Below, piece after piece: positions 51,164-61,086 of a stretch of 64,000 nt of DNA. Both the position numbers and the translations under genes were made by a program. Within the stretch, counting starts at the first letter, position 1. The number at the start of each line of letters is the position of its first letter. Origin of the DNA: Parapedobacter deserti (GTDB taxonomy: Bacteria; Bacteroidota; Bacteroidia; Sphingobacteriales; Sphingobacteriaceae); assembly GCF_042646065.1 (NCBI RefSeq), contig NZ_JBHRTA010000016.1:186001-250000 (forward strand). Reading direction: 5' to 3'. Under the pieces are notes generated by a model that saw only the letters and a list, made by a program, of their open reading frames with translations, was not told the origin of the DNA and made no database searches.

Positions 51164-53962
51164 TTATGAATGCAAATACGCTTTCAAGAACTGTGCTGTA
51201 TGAGTATCCGCATTTTCTGTCATCGCTTCGGGGGTACCTTCAAATATAAGGTCGCCGCCCTGGTCACCGCCCTCCGGCCCGATGTCGATAATCCAGTCAG
51301 CGCTTTTAATCATGTCCATGTTGTGTTCGATGACCAGTATGCTATTGCCTTGCGCGATAAGTGCACTGAATGAGTTCAGCAACTTTTTGATGTCGTGAAA
51401 ATGGAGTCCGGTGGTGGGCTCGTCAAAGATAAACAGCGTGTTTTTGCTCTGGTTGCCTTTAATTAGAAAAGATGCCAGTTTGATGCGCTGGGCTTCGCCG
51501 CCGGACAGCGTGCTTGACGACTGACCGAGTTTCACGTAGCTGAGCCCTACGTCTGCGAGTGGTTGCAACTTAGCCAATATCTTGGGCTGATCCGTAAAAA
51601 AATCAAGCGCTTCACTTACGCTGAGCTCTAGGATATCCGAAACATTTTTCTCTTTCCACGTGATGTCGAGGACGTGTTGTTTAAAGCGTTTGCCTCCGCA
51701 TGACTCGCAGGGAAGCACAATGTCCGCCATAAACTGCATTTCGATTTTCACTTCGCCTTCTCCTTGACATGCCTCGCAGCGTCCACCTTCCACGTTGAAG
51801 GAAAATGCGGCGGGTTTCAGTCCCGCGGCTTTAGCCGCAGGCTGGGCACTGTACAACGTACGGATTTCGTCCCATGCCTTTACATAGGTTACCGGATTGG
51901 ATCGCGACGAGCGGCCGATGGGATTTTGATCTACCAATTCGACGCGCTCCACCCGCTGGATGTCGCCCTCGATACCGTCGTATAAACCAGTTTGTTCGCC
52001 CGAATAATTACCAAGAGCTTTTTGGAGCGCAGGGTAAAGGATGCGCTTTACGAGGGACGTCTTTCCCGATCCTGAAACTCCCGTTACGACGGTAAAGACA
52101 TTGAGTGGGAACCGCACGTCGATGCCTTTAAGATTATTTTCACGCGCTCCCTTGATGACCACGGCGTCGTGCCATTTTCGGCGGCTTGCAGGCACCGGAA
52201 TTCGGTCTTTACCACTCAGGTATTTGCCGGTAAGGCTTTTGGTATCCTTCAGCAACTCTTCATAGGTGCCATCGAATATCAATCGGCCGCCGTTCACGCC
52301 CGCCTCTGGTCCGATGTCGATGAGGTAATCGGCTGCCTGCATCATCTCCTGCTCATGCTCAACAACCAGCACGGTATTTCCTGCATTACGCAAGGATTTG
52401 AGCACGCTGATGAGGCGTTGGGTATCCCGGGGGTGCAATCCGATGCTCGGCTCATCGAGCACGTAAATTGAGCCTACCAACGAGCTGCCCAGTGAGGTGG
52501 CGAGGTTGATGCGCTGAGATTCGCCCCCCGACAGGGTGTTCGAAAGCCGGTTGAGCGTAAGGTAGCTCAGCCCTACATCGGTGAGGTACTGCAGGCGGTT
52601 GCAAACCTCCGTAAGCAGGCGCTGCGCAATTTTGGCGTCGTTTTCCGGCAATTGGAGGCTTCGAAAGAAATCCAGCGCGGCATCAAGGGGCATCAGCACC
52701 ACATCTGAAATGGATTTTCCGGCTATTTTCACATAAGCCGCGTCTTTGCGCAGGCGCGTACCCTTACATTCGGGACAATCTGTTTTCCCCCGGTAACGGG
52801 ATAGCATGACGCGGTACTGTATTTTGTAGGTCTGCGTTTCCAGCTCTTCAAAGAACCGGTTCAGCCCATCGAAATATTGGTTTCCCGTCCAGAGTAATTC
52901 CTTTTGGGCATCGGTGAGATCGCGATAAGGCCGGTGAATCGGAAAGTCGAACCGGGTCGATGTGCGCAATAGCCGCTGTAACCATTCACCCATTTTTTCG
53001 CCGCGCCACGGTGCAATGGCGCCATCGTATATTGACCGGCTTTTGTCGGGAATAACCAGGTCTGGGTCTATGCCGATGATGCGGCCATATCCTTCGCAGC
53101 GTTTGCATGCACCGTAGGGGTTGTTGAAGCTGAAAAAATTGGGTGTTGGCTCCTCAAACGTAAGGCCGTCTAATTCGAAGCGGTCAGAAAACGTGTGAAC
53201 CGTTCCGTTTTCATCTACGTGGCAATCGCCTTTTCCTTCAAAGAAAGCCGTCTGTACAGAATCTGCAATGCGGCTGGCTGTATCTTCCTCGCCGTCTATC
53301 GCAATGCGGTCAATCACAATCAGGAGATCTCCAAGTTTGGCCGGCCGGTTTTCAACCGCCGGGTCTTCCAGCAGGGCCTCGATTTTATGTATTGTGCCTT
53401 GGTGAATGACCCGTACAAACCCCTTTTGCAACAGGATGGCCAGTTCTTCTTTAAGCTTACGGTTGTTGGTGGGGTGCAAGGGTGCAGTAATGGTCGTCAC
53501 CGTGCCATTGGGTAGCTTGGTAGCGAAACTGGTTACCGACGTTACCGTGTCCTTCTTTACCTGCCCGCCGGAAACGGGAGAGTATGTTCGGCCGATACGG
53601 GCATAGAGCAGTTTTAGGTAATCATAGATTTCGGTGGAGGTTCCCACGGTAGAACGTGGGTTGCTGGTGATTACGCGTTGCTCAATGGCGATGGCCGGTG
53701 CGATACCTTTAATGTAGTCCACCTCCGGTTTGCTCATCCGCCCCATAAACTGCCTGGCGTAAGACGAAAGGCTTTCCACATAGCGGCGTTGCCCCTCCGC
53801 ATAAAGCGTGTCGAAGGCCAACGAAGACTTTCCCGAGCCGGACATGCCTGTGATGACCACGAGTTTGTTTTTGGGAATGGCTACGTCCACATTTTTGAGA
53901 TTGTGTACACGTGCACCTTTAATGATGATATGTGTTTTGGGGTCGAGCGTTGCTGTATTCAT
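51164..53962 (-). CDS. uvrA: UvrABC excinuclease subunit A
   Basis: UvrA recognises DNA lesions for nucleotide excision repair. The 932-residue protein has two ABC ATPase halves with Walker A GMSGSGKSSLAFDTLYAEGQ (N-terminal) and GVSGSGKTSL (C-terminal), signatures LSGGESQRINLAT and LSGGEAQRIKLAS, and zinc-finger cysteines including CESCGGKRF. The length is typical of the family. I chose the ATG at 53962; a TTG upstream adds five residues. A -7 box lies at 54005. Confidence 0.97.
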   Translation of the reverse strand: MNTATLDPKTHIIIKGARVHNLKNVDVAIPKNKLVVITGMSGSGKSSLAFDTLYAEGQRRYVESLSSYARQFMGRMSKPEVDYIKGIAPAIAIEQRVITSNPRSTVGTSTEIYDYLKLLYARIGRTYSPVSGGQVKKDTVTSVTSFATKLPNGTVTTITAPLHPTNNRKLKEELAILLQKGFVRVIHQGTIHKIEALLEDPAVENRPAKLGDLLIVIDRIAIDGEEDTASRIADSVQTAFFEGKGDCHVDENGTVHTFSDRFELDGLTFEEPTPNFFSFNNPYGACKRCEGYGRIIGIDPDLVIPDKSRSIYDGAIAPWRGEKMGEWLQRLLRTSTRFDFPIHRPYRDLTDAQKELLWTGNQYFDGLNRFFEELETQTYKIQYRVMLSRYRGKTDCPECKGTRLRKDAAYVKIAGKSISDVVLMPLDAALDFFRSLQLPENDAKIAQRLLTEVCNRLQYLTDVGLSYLTLNRLSNTLSGGESQRINLATSLGSSLVGSIYVLDEPSIGLHPRDTQRLISVLKSLRNAGNTVLVVEHEQEMMQAADYLIDIGPEAGVNGGRLIFDGTYEELLKDTKSLTGKYLSGKDRIPVPASRRKWHDAVVIKGARENNLKGIDVRFPLNVFTVVTGVSGSGKTSLVKRILYPALQKALGNYSGEQTGLYDGIEGDIQRVERVELVDQNPIGRSSRSNPVTYVKAWDEIRTLYSAQPAAKAAGLKPAAFSFNVEGGRCEACQGEGEVKIEMQFMADIVLPCESCGGKRFKQHVLDITWKEKNVSDILELSVSEALDFFTDQPKILAKLQPLADVGLSYVKLGQSSSTLSGGEAQRIKLASFLIKGNQSKNTLFIFDEPTTGLHFHDIKKLLNSFSALIAQGNSILVIEHNMDMIKSADWIIDIGPEGGDQGGDLIFEGTPEAMTENADTHTAQFLKAYLHS

Positions 53963-54004
53963 ATATGGGATATACAAGTCCGCCGGCTATCGAACGGACG
54001 AACA

Positions 54005-54012
54005 CAAAAGTA
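54005..54012 (-). promoter_or_regulatory. uvrA promoter -7 box
   Basis: The minus strand reads TACTTTTG, 42 bases before the uvrA ATG. Confidence 0.4.
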
Positions 54013-54072
54013 CGGATAATTTTTTTAGTATCGAGCGCTGACCATAATGCCCTGGCCGGAATTTTAATTTTT

Positions 54073-55764
54073 CTAATCCGCCGTTTTCGGCGGACTGGAA
54101 TCCGAATCCGGCCCGGCTGGTTTCTTGGTCAGCCGTACGAGGTGGAACTTGCCAAGTTGTGCCTCGCGGGTTCGATAATAAAAGAATTTTGGCGTAATCC
54201 GGCTTACCCGATAGTCGGAAAACGTAGCGATTTCGGTTATTTTATACGCGTCGGGGAGCTCGTTCAGCCGCAGATCCGCCACGGCCAGCAGGCTTCCGTC
54301 GAGCACTGCATCCCACTGTTCGGCAGACCTGATCGCCTGCAACGGGATATCGCTCCGGAACCCTAATGTAAAATTCCGGATATCCAAATCCAGCACATAC
54401 AAGCGATCTGCTCTGGGACCTCTCGTTAAGTGTGTGTTGATGTAATCACCCATGGCGCTTCCCCCTTGGTATGCCAATAGCCCGGGATAAAGATACGCCC
54501 CATAGAAGACACCGATCAAAATCCCTGTGCTGTAACTAATGGCTAACGTGTTAATCACCGACGGACGCCGGAAAAAAAAGAATGCCGCTACACCTGCAAC
54601 CGCAACGGCTCCAACAAATCCCATCCAGCCGCGGTCGTGAAACAGGAATGTCAAGGCGCAAAGTGCCGGAATGAGTACGGCAGCCAAATACCATTGCACA
54701 CGGTGTATCACATGAGAGGCAGGCAATCGATCGAGGCTAACCAGCAATTGGGCTACCCAGATGCTCATCATGGGAAAGAGCGCATTCAGGTAATGAGGCA
54801 GTTGAAATTCGGAGGCCGAAAACATGAGAAACGGAACGAAGACTGCGCCCCATAACAGCGGGTGTGGCGCGATGCCCTTCCATCTGTTAACGGAAAAATA
54901 GACCGTAAACAAGAGCAGGATCGACCACGGCAGGAAGGCCCACAAAACTGTGTGCAGGTAAAAGAACGGATCGCCGTGCCCTGTTATGGGGCCGGTATTA
55001 AAAAAACGCCCGAATTGGCTATCCCAGAAAAAAAAGCGGAGACCCGACACGTTTTTCCGCCCGAAGACTTCCACCTCGGGCCTTGCGTCAAACTGGCTGT
55101 AGAGGCTATACAGTTCTGGTAGAATGAACAGCAGGACGAATGCGAAGGCAACGTACCACCTGTAATTAAGGAATTGCTTCCACTCTTTCCGGATTATCCA
55201 CAGCACCATGAAACCGCTTCCAATAAGGATCAACACAAATATTCCTTTAGTCATTACGGCCATTGAAGCCCACAATGCGCCGAGAACCAGCTGACCAAAC
55301 GAACCGCGTTGATATACCCGATATAAATGATAGACGGAGGCGATGATCATCCCGGTTAGGTAAGGTTCGGCATTGACAGCCGAGTTGCAGAGGATCAGGT
55401 GCAAGGAACTGAGATAAACCAATACGCCGACCTGCGCCGCCTTCCTGCCATATAGCTTGTCGGCCAGCAAATAAGTGTACCATGCCCCAATGAGCCAGAA
55501 AATGAACGCGGGAAATTTGTAAGCGAAGTCATTGATACCAAACACATGGTAGCTAAGCGCGGTGCACCAGAACTGGAAATGCGGTTTATCGAGCCAGTCG
55601 AATCCATGGAGCGTAAGGAAAAGATAATTACCACTCAGCACCATGTTTTTCGCGATGAGGGCGTAGAGCGCGCCATCGATCATCATTACGCCTGTAAACA
55701 GACCGATCGCATTTACGGCAATGCCTATGGTGCAGAGGAGTCTGAAGGTGGATTTGGTCAACAT
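54073..55764 (-). CDS. GT39/ArnT-like membrane glycosyltransferase
   Basis: The 563-residue integral membrane protein has about eleven hydrophobic helices and the PMT/ArnT layout. The catalytic acidic region at the first periplasmic loop is visible around residues 27-32 (MMIDGALYA), followed by LHGFDWLDKPHFQFW. Family enzymes transfer a sugar from polyprenyl phosphate to lipid A, protein or glycan. The acceptor is unknown; a role in envelope decoration is likely. It lies 38 bp after the phosphatase gene and may be cotranscribed. Confidence 0.87.
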   Translation of the reverse strand: MLTKSTFRLLCTIGIAVNAIGLFTGVMMIDGALYALIAKNMVLSGNYLFLTLHGFDWLDKPHFQFWCTALSYHVFGINDFAYKFPAFIFWLIGAWYTYLLADKLYGRKAAQVGVLVYLSSLHLILCNSAVNAEPYLTGMIIASVYHLYRVYQRGSFGQLVLGALWASMAVMTKGIFVLILIGSGFMVLWIIRKEWKQFLNYRWYVAFAFVLLFILPELYSLYSQFDARPEVEVFGRKNVSGLRFFFWDSQFGRFFNTGPITGHGDPFFYLHTVLWAFLPWSILLLFTVYFSVNRWKGIAPHPLLWGAVFVPFLMFSASEFQLPHYLNALFPMMSIWVAQLLVSLDRLPASHVIHRVQWYLAAVLIPALCALTFLFHDRGWMGFVGAVAVAGVAAFFFFRRPSVINTLAISYSTGILIGVFYGAYLYPGLLAYQGGSAMGDYINTHLTRGPRADRLYVLDLDIRNFTLGFRSDIPLQAIRSAEQWDAVLDGSLLAVADLRLNELPDAYKITEIATFSDYRVSRITPKFFYYRTREAQLGKFHLVRLTKKPAGPDSDSSPPKTAD

Positions 55765-55802
55765 CGAAGTGGATACGGTTATTCAGCCTTTGAGCGCAAT
55801 GC

Positions 55803-57449
55803 TTATTCCAACAAATCCACTATCGGTTGTCCGATGTTTCCATTCGGTTCCTCGATGTGAAGCAGTGCGGCTAATGTGGATGCGATATCGGTCATATGTG
55901 TTGTGCGGTTGGTGACACCGTGTTTGATGCCCCAGCCCATCCAGACCAGTGGAATGTGCGCATCGTAAGACGCCCATGTGCCGTGGGTGGTGCCACGAGA
56001 ACGGGGCGAGCCGCTGTACCACTGCGGCTCGAGGATAATTTGTATGCATCCGCTGCGTTTGGAGTTGTATCCGTTAACAATCCGTTCACGGATGCGGGCG
56101 GGAATGCTCGATGTCCCAGCTTTTTCCATGTCGGTTACGAACGCCACACCGTCCAACTTGCGCAGAAACTTGACGGCCGTTTCCTTAACGGATTCTTCGT
56201 CGAGATCGTTGGTTTCAAGCGCCTCATAGTCGAGGTGTACCTGGTAGTTCATCAAGCTGCGTACAATTTTCGGCTTTCCGAACTTTTCGTCGAGTAGTGC
56301 ATTCAGGCCCGCCAGCGCATTGCGCTCGTCGAAGTAGCCCGCATTGCCCCGTTTATCTAAGAAAAACAAAGGATTGTGCGAAGCGCCGTGATCGGCCGTG
56401 AGAAATAAGGTATATTCGTTTTTACCCACCTTTTCATCCAAAAAAGCAAAGAATGCTTCCAATTCTTTATCCAGGCGGAGATACGTGTCTTCGATCTCAA
56501 TGGCGTTGACCGAGAACTGATGGCCGATGTAATCAGTAGAAGAAAGGCTCAGACAGAGCATGTCTGTAAAGCCACCCGGATTATCCCCAAGTCGCTCGTT
56601 AACGATAGCGGCCTTGGCCAAGTCCAAGGTAAGTGTATTGCCAAAAGGCGTTGTACTGATCAGACCGAGACCGTTGTCTTTGACCAGCGCACTGAGTTTT
56701 TTAGGAAACACAGGGGCGTCTTCTCCAAGATAGGTCGCCTCATAGTGATTATCGTCCTCGATGCTTTGCGTGTAGGTGTCAATAGGATAAAGTGTATTCC
56801 AGTCTTGCATCAGGTATTTCTCGGTCAGTTTTTGCGCATTGAATTTTTTTACCCATTCGGGCAATTCCTGCATGTAGAAGGTGCTGGAAATCCAGTCCCC
56901 GGAATTGCCTTCAAACCAGTAGGCCGCATCGGCAAAATGTCCTGCGGGAAGGATGCCTCCCCGGTCTTTAATAGCGATACCAATGACTTTTGAGCGAAAG
57001 TTGGTAGCCAGTTTGAGCTGGTCGGTGATGGTAGAGGTGAGCAGGTTGCGGGGAGACTGTTTGCCTTCACTTCTGTCGGTGCCCACGCCACTCACGTTGT
57101 CATCTTGCGTACAGTACATCCGCCGCCCCGTTTGCTGGATAATAAAATCATTGCCGGCAATACCGTGTATGGCCGGAACGCTACCAGTATAAACGGTACT
57201 ATGACCGATTGCCGTGTATGTGGGAACGTAGTCGATATATGTGTTATCGCACGAAAACCCTTCGTTCAACAATCGTTTGAAGCCACCTTCTCCATAGCGA
57301 TCATAGAAGCGGTAAAGGTAGTCCCAACGCATTTGGTCGACCATGAGGCCGACAACCAGTTTTGGTTTAGAAATAGGCTGCTGTGCGTTTGCATAGACAC
57401 AAAGTAGGAATATCCCACAACAAACGAAGCATAACTTTTTTAAATTCAT
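55803..57449 (-). CDS. pafA: PafA-like secreted alkaline phosphatase
   Basis: The 548-residue protein has a signal peptide (residues 1-22, ending VYANAQ) and the alkaline phosphatase fold. The Thr nucleophile lies in PTYTAIGHSTVYTG (about residue 80), the first Asp ligand in GLMVDQMRWD, and the later metal site in LTADHGAS and GTTHGTWASYDAHIP. This is the PafA type common in Bacteroidota, active on phosphomonoesters without phosphate inhibition. The ATG at 57449 starts the signal peptide; an upstream in-frame start is rejected. Confidence 0.9.
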   Translation of the reverse strand: MNLKKLCFVCCGIFLLCVYANAQQPISKPKLVVGLMVDQMRWDYLYRFYDRYGEGGFKRLLNEGFSCDNTYIDYVPTYTAIGHSTVYTGSVPAIHGIAGNDFIIQQTGRRMYCTQDDNVSGVGTDRSEGKQSPRNLLTSTITDQLKLATNFRSKVIGIAIKDRGGILPAGHFADAAYWFEGNSGDWISSTFYMQELPEWVKKFNAQKLTEKYLMQDWNTLYPIDTYTQSIEDDNHYEATYLGEDAPVFPKKLSALVKDNGLGLISTTPFGNTLTLDLAKAAIVNERLGDNPGGFTDMLCLSLSSTDYIGHQFSVNAIEIEDTYLRLDKELEAFFAFLDEKVGKNEYTLFLTADHGASHNPLFFLDKRGNAGYFDERNALAGLNALLDEKFGKPKIVRSLMNYQVHLDYEALETNDLDEESVKETAVKFLRKLDGVAFVTDMEKAGTSSIPARIRERIVNGYNSKRSGCIQIILEPQWYSGSPRSRGTTHGTWASYDAHIPLVWMGWGIKHGVTNRTTHMTDIASTLAALLHIEEPNGNIGQPIVDLLE

Positions 57450-57548
57450 AATGCGCTGTTCCGAAAACAAAATATAACACCGAAGCGGTATTGGCGGCTA
57501 AATTAGTAAATAATGCCCGGGATTAGAAGGCAGGAGGCTACAAACGCA

Positions 57549-59477
57549 TTAGCCCGCAAGGCTGTCCGTTTTGCGGCTTACGGTTATTTTCCGTACGGCA
57601 TCGCAGATGCCGTGGTGGTCATAACCGCAGAGGGACCAAAGCTCCTGCTGTTCGCCGTGCTCAATCACTTCGTCGGGGATGCCCAGACGTACTACCGTTG
57701 ATTGATAGCCGTGATCTGCCATAAACTCGAGCACAGCACTACCCATGCCGCCTTGGATGCAGCCGTCTTCGATGGTGATGATTTTCTTGAATTTGCGGAA
57801 AACCTCATGCAGCAGATCTTCGTCCAGCGGCTTTACAAAACGCAGGTCGTAGTGTGCCGGGAATATTCCTTCCCCGTTGAGCAAAACGCAGGCTTTGACT
57901 GCTTCATTCCCGATATGGCCGATGCTGAGCAACGCGAGCTCTTCCCCATCGGATATTTTGCGGCCTTTGCCTATCGGTATAGCGTTGAGCGGTCTTCGCC
58001 AGTCGGGCATTACCCCTTGCCCACGCGGGTAGCGTATGACGAATGGGCCTGCTCCATCCAGCTGGGCGGTATACATCAGGTTGCGCAATTCCTCCTCGTT
58101 CATGGGCGCTGACACCACTAGATTTGGAATACACCGCATGTACGCGAGGTCATAGGCTCCGTGGTGTGTGGGGCCGTCTGCACCGGCGATACCTGCTCGG
58201 TCGAGACAAAAAACCACATGAAGATTTTGGATAGCCACATCATGTATGACCTGGTCATAGGCCCGCTGCATGAAACTGGAGTAAATATTGCAGAAAGGCA
58301 CCATGCCCTGAGTCGCCAGACCGGCAGAAAATGTTACCGCGTGCTGTTCGGCAATACCCACATCAAAAGCGCGGTCCGGTAAGGCCTTCATCATAATGTT
58401 CATGGAAGAGCCCGAGGGCATAGCTGGCGTAATGCCCATGATTTTGTCGTTGGCCTCCGCTAGTTCTACCAGTGTATGACCGAAAACGTCCTGGTATTTC
58501 GGCGCAGCAGGTTTCTCTGTTTTGGATTTCTTGATTTCCCCGGTGATTTTGTCAAATAATCCGGGAGCATGCCAGGTAGTCTGGTCCTTTTCGGCCAACG
58601 CATAGCCCTTACCTTTTACGGTGATGCAATGCAGCAGTTTGGGGCCTGGGAGATCGCGCAGGTCGTCCAGCGTATTCACCAGCCGCTTTATGTCGTGTCC
58701 ATCCACAGGACCGAAATACCTGAAGTTGAGCGATTCAAATAGGTTACTGTTTTTAAGCAGTGTGCCCTTGATGCTTTTCTCTATTTTTTTGGCGATGCCC
58801 AGCGCGTCGGGACCTATTTCAGATATTTTAGCCAGCACATGGCCAATATCGTCCCTGAATCGGTTCCATGATTTTGACGTAGTGATGCTGGTCAAGTATT
58901 CTTTCAGTGCCCCTACATTCGGGTCGATGGACATGCAGTTATCATTGAGGATGACCAGGAGGTTTGATTTTTCGATGCCGGCATGGTTGAGTGCTTCGAA
59001 GGCCATTCCGGCTGTCATCGCGCCATCGCCGATGACAGCGACGTGCTGTCTGTCGGTTTCGCCCTTGTAATGTGAAGCCACTGCCATACCCAATGCCGCA
59101 GAAATGGAAGTAGATGAGTGGCCCACGCCAAACGAGTCATATTCGCTTTCGGCACGCTTCGGGAACCCGCTGATGCCACCCAGCACGCGGTTAGTATGAA
59201 ACACCTCTCGTCTACCGGTCAATATCTTATGTCCATATGCCTGATGGCCGACGTCCCAAACCAGTTGGTCGTAGGGTGTATTGAGTACATAATGCAACGC
59301 CACACTCAGCTCCACTACGCCAAGGCTGGCTGCAAAATGCCCTCCGTGAACCGATACGGTGTCGATTATGTATTGTCGTAACTCGCCGCACAGCTTCACC
59401 AAATCGGCATGGTCAAGCCGTTTCAGGTCGGCGGGTGTGTTTATGCGTTTGAGTAGCTCTCCGGCTTCAATCTCCAT
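57549..59477 (-). CDS. dxs: 1-deoxy-D-xylulose-5-phosphate synthase
   Basis: Dxs joins pyruvate and glyceraldehyde 3-phosphate, the first step of the MEP isoprenoid pathway. The 642-residue thiamine enzyme has the TPP motif GDGAMTAGMAFEALNHAG ... LNDNCMSIDPN, VWDVGHQAYGHK, and the pyrimidine-domain block DVGIAEQHAVTFSAG with its catalytic Glu. The ATG at 59477 gives MEIEAGELLKRIN, close to the family start. IspH, the last step, is encoded at 42466. Confidence 0.97.
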   Translation of the reverse strand: MEIEAGELLKRINTPADLKRLDHADLVKLCGELRQYIIDTVSVHGGHFAASLGVVELSVALHYVLNTPYDQLVWDVGHQAYGHKILTGRREVFHTNRVLGGISGFPKRAESEYDSFGVGHSSTSISAALGMAVASHYKGETDRQHVAVIGDGAMTAGMAFEALNHAGIEKSNLLVILNDNCMSIDPNVGALKEYLTSITTSKSWNRFRDDIGHVLAKISEIGPDALGIAKKIEKSIKGTLLKNSNLFESLNFRYFGPVDGHDIKRLVNTLDDLRDLPGPKLLHCITVKGKGYALAEKDQTTWHAPGLFDKITGEIKKSKTEKPAAPKYQDVFGHTLVELAEANDKIMGITPAMPSGSSMNIMMKALPDRAFDVGIAEQHAVTFSAGLATQGMVPFCNIYSSFMQRAYDQVIHDVAIQNLHVVFCLDRAGIAGADGPTHHGAYDLAYMRCIPNLVVSAPMNEEELRNLMYTAQLDGAGPFVIRYPRGQGVMPDWRRPLNAIPIGKGRKISDGEELALLSIGHIGNEAVKACVLLNGEGIFPAHYDLRFVKPLDEDLLHEVFRKFKKIITIEDGCIQGGMGSAVLEFMADHGYQSTVVRLGIPDEVIEHGEQQELWSLCGYDHHGICDAVRKITVSRKTDSLAG

Positions 59478-59655
59478 AATGTCCGGTTTGAAAAACTGAT
59501 ACAAAGTAAACAATAATTATTGATACGCCCTGTCGATTATTTCCTACATCTTTAATCTTTCTTTGCAAATGTCTGATTCTTTATATTATAAAGAGTTTTT
59601 ACGCTTCTTTGTGAAGAAACAACGATCCCAACCGTTATAAATAACAGCCATTTCT

Positions 59656-59663
59656 TACTTTTG
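59656..59663 (+). promoter_or_regulatory. scpA promoter -7 box
   Basis: TACTTTTG ends four bases before the GTG at 59668 and so supports that unusual start codon and a leaderless mRNA. Confidence 0.5.
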
Positions 59664-59667
59664 TTGA

Positions 59668-60414
59668 GTGCAAGCAGAAGGGTATGAAATAAAGCTCCCG
59701 CAGTTTGAGGGGCCGTTTGATTTACTATTGTTTTTCATCGAACGCGATGAGCTGAATATACATGATATCCCCATTGCCAGGATTACCAACGATTTTTTGG
59801 ACTACATACAGCATATGCAAGCGCTCAATATGGAGTTGGCCAGCGAATTTATTTTCGTAGCTGCCACACTGATGCGCATCAAGGCAAAGATGCTGTTGCC
59901 GCGGCCCGAACTGGATGAGGAGGGCAATGAAATTGACCCCAAGCAGGACCTTGTGCAGAAGCTGGTGCTCTACAAACAGTTCAAGGAAGTGTCAGACGAG
60001 CTGCGTATTTTGGAAGAGCGGCGGCTGATGCAGTTTAAACGGGGCAATATTCTAACGGATCTGCGCGCCGCAGGGGAGTTCGCAGGCCAAGGCGAAGAGT
60101 TGGCCACCTTTGATTTGTATAAACTCATGATGGTGTATGAAAAGCTGATGTACCATTATGTGAAGCGGAACAACGAAGTACGGCATACGGTGGTTAGATA
60201 TCCTTACACCATTGAACAGCAGAAGGAAGCGATAGCCTCGCTGGTAGCGATCAACAAAAAGCTCGATTTTGGCACCATAGTAAAAAACTCTGAAAACAAG
60301 GTGCAGCTCGTTTACAATTTTCTCGCAATACTAGAGATGCTACAGCAACAATTGTTGGAATTGCAAAGCGGGGTGGGGTTCAATAACTTCTGGGTCCTCG
60401 AAAAGAAGGCATAG
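59668..60414 (+). CDS. scpA: Segregation and condensation protein A
   Basis: ScpA is the kleisin subunit that joins the SMC dimer with ScpB to compact and separate chromosomes. The 248-residue product has the N-terminal block YEIKLPQFEGPFDLLLFFIE and the segment ELASEFIFVAATLMRIKAK. The GTG start is chosen because no in-frame ATG precedes the conserved block and a -7 box lies just upstream. scpB and smc are not in the window. SMC loading at parS sites gives a functional link to the elements at 4470-4515. Confidence 0.95.
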   Translation: MQAEGYEIKLPQFEGPFDLLLFFIERDELNIHDIPIARITNDFLDYIQHMQALNMELASEFIFVAATLMRIKAKMLLPRPELDEEGNEIDPKQDLVQKLVLYKQFKEVSDELRILEERRLMQFKRGNILTDLRAAGEFAGQGEELATFDLYKLMMVYEKLMYHYVKRNNEVRHTVVRYPYTIEQQKEAIASLVAINKKLDFGTIVKNSENKVQLVYNFLAILEMLQQQLLELQSGVGFNNFWVLEKKA

Positions 60415-60423
60415 CGGTTTTCT

Positions 60424-61065
60424 CTAATTTTGGCCATTGTTTAACCATGATAGGTATGTCGCCCGGGGGATTAGCCGCGCCCCCAGCGATGCCAAGTGGT
60501 CGGTGTACACCTGGCAATCGATCATGCGGTAACTTCCGGAAAGGCAAAGGTCGGTCAGCGCCGCTTTGGAAGCGTTGGCCGCTTTGCTGAACATGCTTTC
60601 CCCACAGAACACCTGCCCGACCGCCACGCCATACAGCCCTCCCACCAGCTCGCTGCCGCGCCACGTTTCCACGGCATGTGCAACGCCTATTTCATTGAGT
60701 TTGCAATAGGCCTCCTGCATATCTTTCGTTATCCAGGTGCCCTGTTGTCCGCGCCGGGGCTGGCTGGCACATGCGGCTATCACCTCCGCGAAAGCTCGGT
60801 CGTAAGTTATTTGAAAACGCCCTGACCGCAGGAGTTGCCGCATACTCTTACTGATCCTCAATTCGTCGGGGAACAGCACAAACCGTTCATGCGGCGAATA
60901 CCATAATATCGGTGTATCATCATTAAACCAGGGGAAGATGCCTTGGCGGTACGCTTCCACGAGTCGTTCGGGACGCAAATCACCGCCGATGGCGAGCAGG
61001 CCGTCCGGTTCAGCCAGCTGCGGGTCGGGAAAGCGGATGTCGTGTATGTCCAGTTGGAAAATCAT
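60424..61065 (-). CDS. aat: Leucyl/phenylalanyl-tRNA-protein transferase
   Basis: Aat adds Leu or Phe to the N-terminus of proteins with Arg or Lys there, marking them for ClpAP. The 213-residue protein has FPDPQLAEPDGLLAIGGDL (near residue 12), GIFPWFNDDTPILWYSPHER, GTWITKDMQEAY, VGGLYGVAVGQVFCGESMFS and SKAALTDL, all hallmarks. It follows rbfA by 21 bp. The convergent scpA gene ends nine bases away. Confidence 0.96.
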   Translation of the reverse strand: MIFQLDIHDIRFPDPQLAEPDGLLAIGGDLRPERLVEAYRQGIFPWFNDDTPILWYSPHERFVLFPDELRISKSMRQLLRSGRFQITYDRAFAEVIAACASQPRRGQQGTWITKDMQEAYCKLNEIGVAHAVETWRGSELVGGLYGVAVGQVFCGESMFSKAANASKAALTDLCLSGSYRMIDCQVYTDHLASLGARLIPRATYLSWLNNGQN

Positions 61066-61086
61066 CCGGTTCGAAAATCGCCCAAT

